Assembly (NCBI GenBank): GCA_031402225.1
Contig: JANNSD010000196.1
Location: 1 to 22,720, forward strand
Reading direction: 5' to 3'
Origin: JAGGAG01 sp031402225
Lineage (GTDB): Bacteria > Gemmatimonadota > Gemmatimonadetes > Gemmatimonadales > GWC2-71-9
DNA length: 22,720 nt
The notes beneath the pieces are model-generated. The model was not told the DNA's origin, did not search any database, and saw only the letters and a program-made list of their open reading frames with translations. The translations under genes were made by a program, and so were the position numbers. Shown piece after piece: positions 22,183 through 22,720 of this stretch (positions are counted from its first letter, which is position 1; each line of letters starts with the position of its first letter).

Positions 22183-22720
22183 CGCGTCGGTGCCTTTCGC
22201 AGGGCGCAGATGAGGTTGTGTCGCCAGCGCTCATGGCCCGGCTGTTCCAGCCACCTGATGCCGAGCAGCTCGAAAAAGGCGAGCGGCGGGATCGCGCCCA
22301 GGCCGGGATAGCTGGAGATGAAATCGATGCGATCGACGACAAGCCCCGCTTCCTGTGCCAGGCGGGTGGTGTCCCCAGCAGTGTTGGCGCGGTAGTGAGT
22401 GGGGAAGACGTCCTCGCTGCGCCGTCCCTCGAACACGCGCGCCAGCGTGGTCTTGAGGCCCTCCGGAACCACCTGCGCGAAGCGCACCTGATAGTTGTCC
22501 GCATTGGGCGTGTGATAGAGAAAGGTGCCGCCCGGCCGGAGCACCCGCGCCACTTCCCGGAACTGGCGCTCTGGATGGTCGAGATGCTCGACGACCATGT
22601 TGGCGGTGACGAGATCGAAACTGTCGGCCCGGAACGGCAGGGAACCGATGTCGCCGCGGCAGCGGCAGCCGATGGTGGCGTGGCGATGCACCGACTCGAA
22701 GTCGTAGTCCAAGCCCACCA
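22179..22720 (-). CDS. Class I SAM-dependent methyltransferase, 5' end outside window
   Basis: The frame enters from the right edge and ends with TGA at 22179, leaving about 180 C-terminal residues. It begins at VGLDYDFESVHRH, the acidic end of strand 2, so SAM-binding motif I lies beyond the window. GDIGSLPFRADSFDLVTANMV holds the Asp loop and strand 4, followed by EHLDHPERQFREVARVLRPG and GTFLYHTPN, typical of Methyltransf_11-type enzymes. A GTG at 22718 is probably internal. The substrate could be a sugar, lipid or small molecule. It is the first visible gene of the methyltransferase-phosphatase-PPTase operon, joined by 4-nt overlaps. Confidence 0.85.
   Translation of the reverse strand, partial: VGLDYDFESVHRHATIGCRCRGDIGSLPFRADSFDLVTANMVVEHLDHPERQFREVARVLRPGGTFLYHTPNADNYQVRFAQVVPEGLKTTLARVFEGRRSEDVFPTHYRANTAGDTTRLAQEAGLVVDRIDFISSYPGLGAIPPLAFFELLGIRWLEQPGHERWRHNLICALRKAPTR

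Overview
The window is about 22.7 kb of high-GC bacterial DNA holding 14 protein-coding genes, two of them cut by the window ends. The organism is probably Gram-negative. One gene encodes a lipoprotein with a good lipobox, and three proteins (a TIGR03087-like glycosyltransferase, a TIGR03006-like deacetylase and a TIGR03019-like FemAB protein) belong to families tied to exosortase A (XrtA)/PEP-CTERM exopolysaccharide loci. Such loci occur in Proteobacteria, Gemmatimonadota and some other phyla. I cannot fix the phylum from sequence alone, and no exosortase gene lies inside the window.

Left part (1-9601) is a cell-surface polysaccharide locus. On the minus strand are the start of an O-antigen ligase/polymerase-like membrane protein and an SGNH-hydrolase-like protein. 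Divergent from them are an MBOAT O-acyltransferase and a polysaccharide deacetylase. Then, on the minus strand and read from right to left, come the XrtA-type deacetylase, the FemAB-like protein and a DegT-family aminotransferase, followed after a 376-nt gap by a secreted lipoprotein with a probable lectin/glucanase-like fold and a GT4 glycosyltransferase. Together these look like assembly, acylation, deacylation and decoration of an exported glycan.

Middle part (9827-20825) is a two-gene hybrid assembly line on the plus strand. The first protein reads formyltransferase, condensation C-lobe remnant, adenylation domain split by a luciferase-like flavin monooxygenase, then PCP. Read across the insertion, the adenylation pocket residues give D-I-L-Q-L-G-M-V-W-K, close to the classical glycine code. 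The second protein reads KS, AT, KR, DH, ACP, TE, with KR before DH, the reverse of the usual order. The predicted product is small: formyl-glycine, possibly alpha-oxidised, extended by one C2 unit, reduced, dehydrated and released.

Right part (20841-22720): a repeat with inverted copies of GTCATCCT lies between the end of the PKS gene and a convergent minus-strand operon. That operon encodes a methyltransferase (partial), a low-molecular-weight phosphotyrosine phosphatase and a Sfp-type phosphopantetheinyl transferase, joined by GTGA start/stop overlaps. The transferase is the obvious activator of the two carrier domains next door. The repeat supplies the stop codon of the transferase gene and could act as a bidirectional terminator.

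The part most worth attention is the formyltransferase/glycine/monooxygenase NRPS paired with the KR-DH inverted PKS, sitting inside an exopolysaccharide locus. I saw no tRNA, rRNA, CRISPR array, transposase or integrase.
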